Position numbers and translations under genes: made by a program. This document shows, piece by piece, positions 62,040 through 64,000 of a stretch of DNA of 64,000 nt; the stretch's first letter is position 1; the number at the start of each line of letters is the position of its first letter. The stretch is from assembly GCF_016679925.1 (NCBI RefSeq), contig NZ_JAEQBW010000004.1:124001-188000 (forward strand), read 5' to 3'. Below the pieces are notes generated by a model, which saw only the letters and a program-made list of their open reading frames with translations, was not told where the DNA came from and made no database searches. The stretch comes from Marivirga aurantiaca. GTDB taxonomy: Bacteria; Bacteroidota; Bacteroidia; Cytophagales; Cyclobacteriaceae.

Positions 62040-62702
62040 TTATAAAACCACTAGTTGGTTATTGATCCCTTTTACGCCTTCCACATAAGCAACTTTATCA
62101 GCCGCTACTCTTTTTGAAATGAGATTTGATACACGTCCCCGTAGGTTTACTATGCCATTTCTTACTTCAACAATAATCTCTGCGGAATTAACAAGAGGAC
62201 TTTTTTTAAGTGCGTTTTGTATACTCTCTGCAATCTTTTCATCCTTTAGTTCATTTGTCCACACTACGTTCAACTTATTGTTTACATCAACTATTCCGGA
62301 AATGCTAAAAGCTGTATTTTCAGCTACTCTCCTTTTCCAAAAGGCATCAACAGAACCCTCCATTGTGATTACACCTTTTTGGACCGTTACAGTAATTTTG
62401 GAGGAGTCAATGCGGGGATCCCATTGTAGCATATTTTCAATAGAGGATTTTATTTCACTGTCAGATAATACATAGGTTTCTTCAGGATAAGTTACCATTA
62501 TGTTATTTTCTACAACGTATACACCTGGTGTGGCTAATGCATCTTCTTCGGCTGATAGTTTTTCATAATAAGAAGGCACCATTCCCGATAAAGTAACTTT
62601 GGAGCCAGACACTTTTATTTCAATATCAGAGGATAGAATTCTGTTGTCTTCAGCCAACTGGTCCCTTATCATTTTTTCTTTGGTTTCTTTTACAACGGCC
62701 AT
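62040..62702 (-). CDS. Triple BON-domain protein
   Basis: A 220-residue protein composed of three consecutive BON domains (about 8-75, 80-150 and 152-220). Each ends in a strand such as 'VTLSGMVPSYYEKLSAE', 'VITMEGSVDAFWKRRVAE' and 'IVNLRGRVSNLISKRVAA', followed by a 'V..V.N.L.V' strand. There is no signal peptide, so it is probably cytoplasmic, unlike OsmY. BON domains bind membranes or small ligands and mark stress-response loci. It leads the operon with the acyl-CoA synthetase. Confidence 0.92.
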   Translation of the reverse strand: MAVVKETKEKMIRDQLAEDNRILSSDIEIKVSGSKVTLSGMVPSYYEKLSAEEDALATPGVYVVENNIMVTYPEETYVLSDSEIKSSIENMLQWDPRIDSSKITVTVQKGVITMEGSVDAFWKRRVAENTAFSISGIVDVNNKLNVVWTNELKDEKIAESIQNALKKSPLVNSAEIIVEVRNGIVNLRGRVSNLISKRVAADKVAYVEGVKGINNQLVVL

Positions 62703-62877
62703 AGTTTTTTAAATTAAAAGGTTCGACTTATTAAAGGAATTAACGGTTTCTGAGGGCAAGGGTGTTTCAATACTAAAGTAAATTTTTCTTCACTTTTTAA
62801 TTTGTGGTCGAAATGTAATAATTCATATATTTTTCGTTTTTAGAAACTACTCGTATATTTCAGCTTCAAGTAACAAA

Positions 62878-64000
62878 ATGGTCAACCCTTCGGAAAATCC
62901 CTTTTTAGGGAGTGCATCTTCAATTTATCAGAGTAAATCTGCTCTTAAATGGGTGGCATTAGTATTTTCTCTGATTATAGGTATTGCCTCGGTATTTTAT
63001 ACCAACAGCATAGTGGAAGAATTGAAGGAAAGAGAAGAGCGTTATATTGACCTCTATGCTAAGACATTGGAATACACTATCAATCCAGATAACAGTGATA
63101 ACCTTATTTTTATTTATCAGGAAATTGTAGCACCAAATAATTCGATTCCTATCATTGTTGTAGATTCAGATGGTATGCCTACGGGGTATAGGAACATAAA
63201 GGTGGATAGTAGCAAACATAGTAATGAACAAATTAAATCAATTTTTGAGAAGGAATTGAAAATAATGGAACAGGAATATGAACCCATTGTACTTTATGAT
63301 TCCAATTCTGAGGTGACACGTGATTTGTACTATGTCTATTATCGAAATTCTGACTTGATTTATAGATTGAGATACTATCCCTACATACAGCTATCGGTTA
63401 TTGCAGCCTTTGTTTTTTTCGGTTATGTAGCTTTTAGTTATTCCAGAAGAGCAGAACAAAACCAGGTTTGGGTAGGCTTAGCCAAAGAAACCGCACATCA
63501 GTTGGGCACTCCCCTTTCCTCTTTAATGGCTTGGCTGGAAATTATGAAAATTGATGATGACCTGAAAGATAAGGAGGTCACACAGGAATTGGAGAAAGAC
63601 ATAGACAAGCTTGAATTGATTACTTCCCGCTTTTCAAGTATTGGTTCTGTCCCTGTATTAACTGAGCAAAATATCTCAAAAGTAATAAGCTCCACAGTGT
63701 CTTATTTGCAGAAACGGGTTTCTAAAAAAGTAGATATATTTTTTGATTGCAAAGATGATCTATTGACTGCAGAAATTAATAAGCCCCTTTTTGATTGGGT
63801 AATAGAGAATCTTTGCAAAAATGCAATTGATGCTATGAGCGGGGAGGGCAAAATCACGATTATGCTTAAAGAGGGCAAGTATGGAGACGTTTTGCTTGAT
63901 ATAAGTGATACAGGTAAAGGCATACCTTCAGGGAAAATAAAAGAGATATTTCAGCCGGGTTTTTCTACTAAAAAAAGAGGTTGGGGTTTAGGGCTCACTT
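62878..64000 (+). CDS. Sensor histidine kinase, truncated by the window end
   Basis: The reading frame opens at ATG 62878 and runs 374 codons to the right edge without a stop. Two transmembrane helices (about 24-43 and 165-183) flank a periplasmic sensor region. The dimerisation/phosphoacceptor box is 'KETAHQLGTPLSSLMAWLE' with His207, and the ATP-binding lid begins 'DTGKGIPSGK' and 'KRGWGLGLT'. The 'HQLGTPLSSL' box is typical of Bacteroidota kinases. The ligand is unknown. It is divergent from the BON/acyl-CoA-synthetase operon with about 175 bases between, so it may control the island. Confidence 0.9.
   Translation, partial: MVNPSENPFLGSASSIYQSKSALKWVALVFSLIIGIASVFYTNSIVEELKEREERYIDLYAKTLEYTINPDNSDNLIFIYQEIVAPNNSIPIIVVDSDGMPTGYRNIKVDSSKHSNEQIKSIFEKELKIMEQEYEPIVLYDSNSEVTRDLYYVYYRNSDLIYRLRYYPYIQLSVIAAFVFFGYVAFSYSRRAEQNQVWVGLAKETAHQLGTPLSSLMAWLEIMKIDDDLKDKEVTQELEKDIDKLELITSRFSSIGSVPVLTEQNISKVISSTVSYLQKRVSKKVDIFFDCKDDLLTAEINKPLFDWVIENLCKNAIDAMSGEGKITIMLKEGKYGDVLLDISDTGKGIPSGKIKEIFQPGFSTKKRGWGLGLT

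Noticed and set aside
1-64000. CRISPR array, tRNA, rRNA, transposon or phage genes
   Set aside because: I looked for repeated spacer patterns, tRNA-like T-loops, transposase or integrase motifs in intergenic regions and frames and saw none.

Overview
The window is an AT-rich stretch of a Bacteroidota chromosome, most likely a marine Cytophagales member (Marivirga- or Fulvivirga-like; genus is inference). The evidence is family content: DUF4105/Lnb-like, DUF4397, DUF4168, a TonB receptor with a carboxypeptidase-regulatory-like N-terminus, an AnmK/CoaX pair, and TAnnTTTG-type -7 promoter elements typical of this phylum. I see no rRNA, tRNA, CRISPR array, insertion sequence or prophage.

Region 1 (1-26.4 kb) is mostly housekeeping. 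After a DUF4168 gene come two minus-strand runs. The first is DUF493, pterin carbinolamine dehydratase, rsmI, a DUF4105 protein and an inositol monophosphatase. The second is an envelope-biogenesis run: coaX, outer-membrane protein, TPR protein, lptC, a small membrane protein, a CorC/HlyC-type protein and a PpiD-like chaperone. Divergent from coaX are anmK, an amino-acid dehydrogenase and a NhaD-like antiporter. Then follow a minus-strand radical SAM/VOC/ChaN-like operon, an M1 peptidase, a metal-type TonB receptor with a lipoprotein partner, csaA and a membrane protein.

Region 2 (26.7-62.7 kb) is the interesting part. It is an island of auxiliary central-carbon and energy genes: class I aldolase, WrbA, a HAD/trehalose-phosphatase fusion, a GH65 phosphorylase, a P-type ATPase, PfkB, GpmI, a CPA2 antiporter, GAPDH plus an internally deleted GAPDH copy, PEP synthase, a second P-type ATPase, a D-lactate-type dehydrogenase, a VIT1/CCC1 protein, two sulfotransferases, a complete AceE/AceF/Lpd pyruvate dehydrogenase, an AI-2E permease, an ADP-forming acyl-CoA synthetase and a triple-BON protein. 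Together these could move disaccharide or hexose phosphate to pyruvate, acetyl-CoA, acetate (with ATP) or lactate while adjusting ion gradients. Three features (OtsB1-type HAD-TPP-GH65 domains, PfkB, a PMR1/CtpF-like ATPase) recall genes of the mycobacterial DosR dormancy regulon, so an oxygen- or energy-limitation survival module is my leading inference. Both P-type ATPases carry long acidic insertions sharing a beta-strand-like motif, and the AceF linker is extremely Lys/Glu-rich.

The window ends inside a sensor histidine kinase gene that runs off the right edge.
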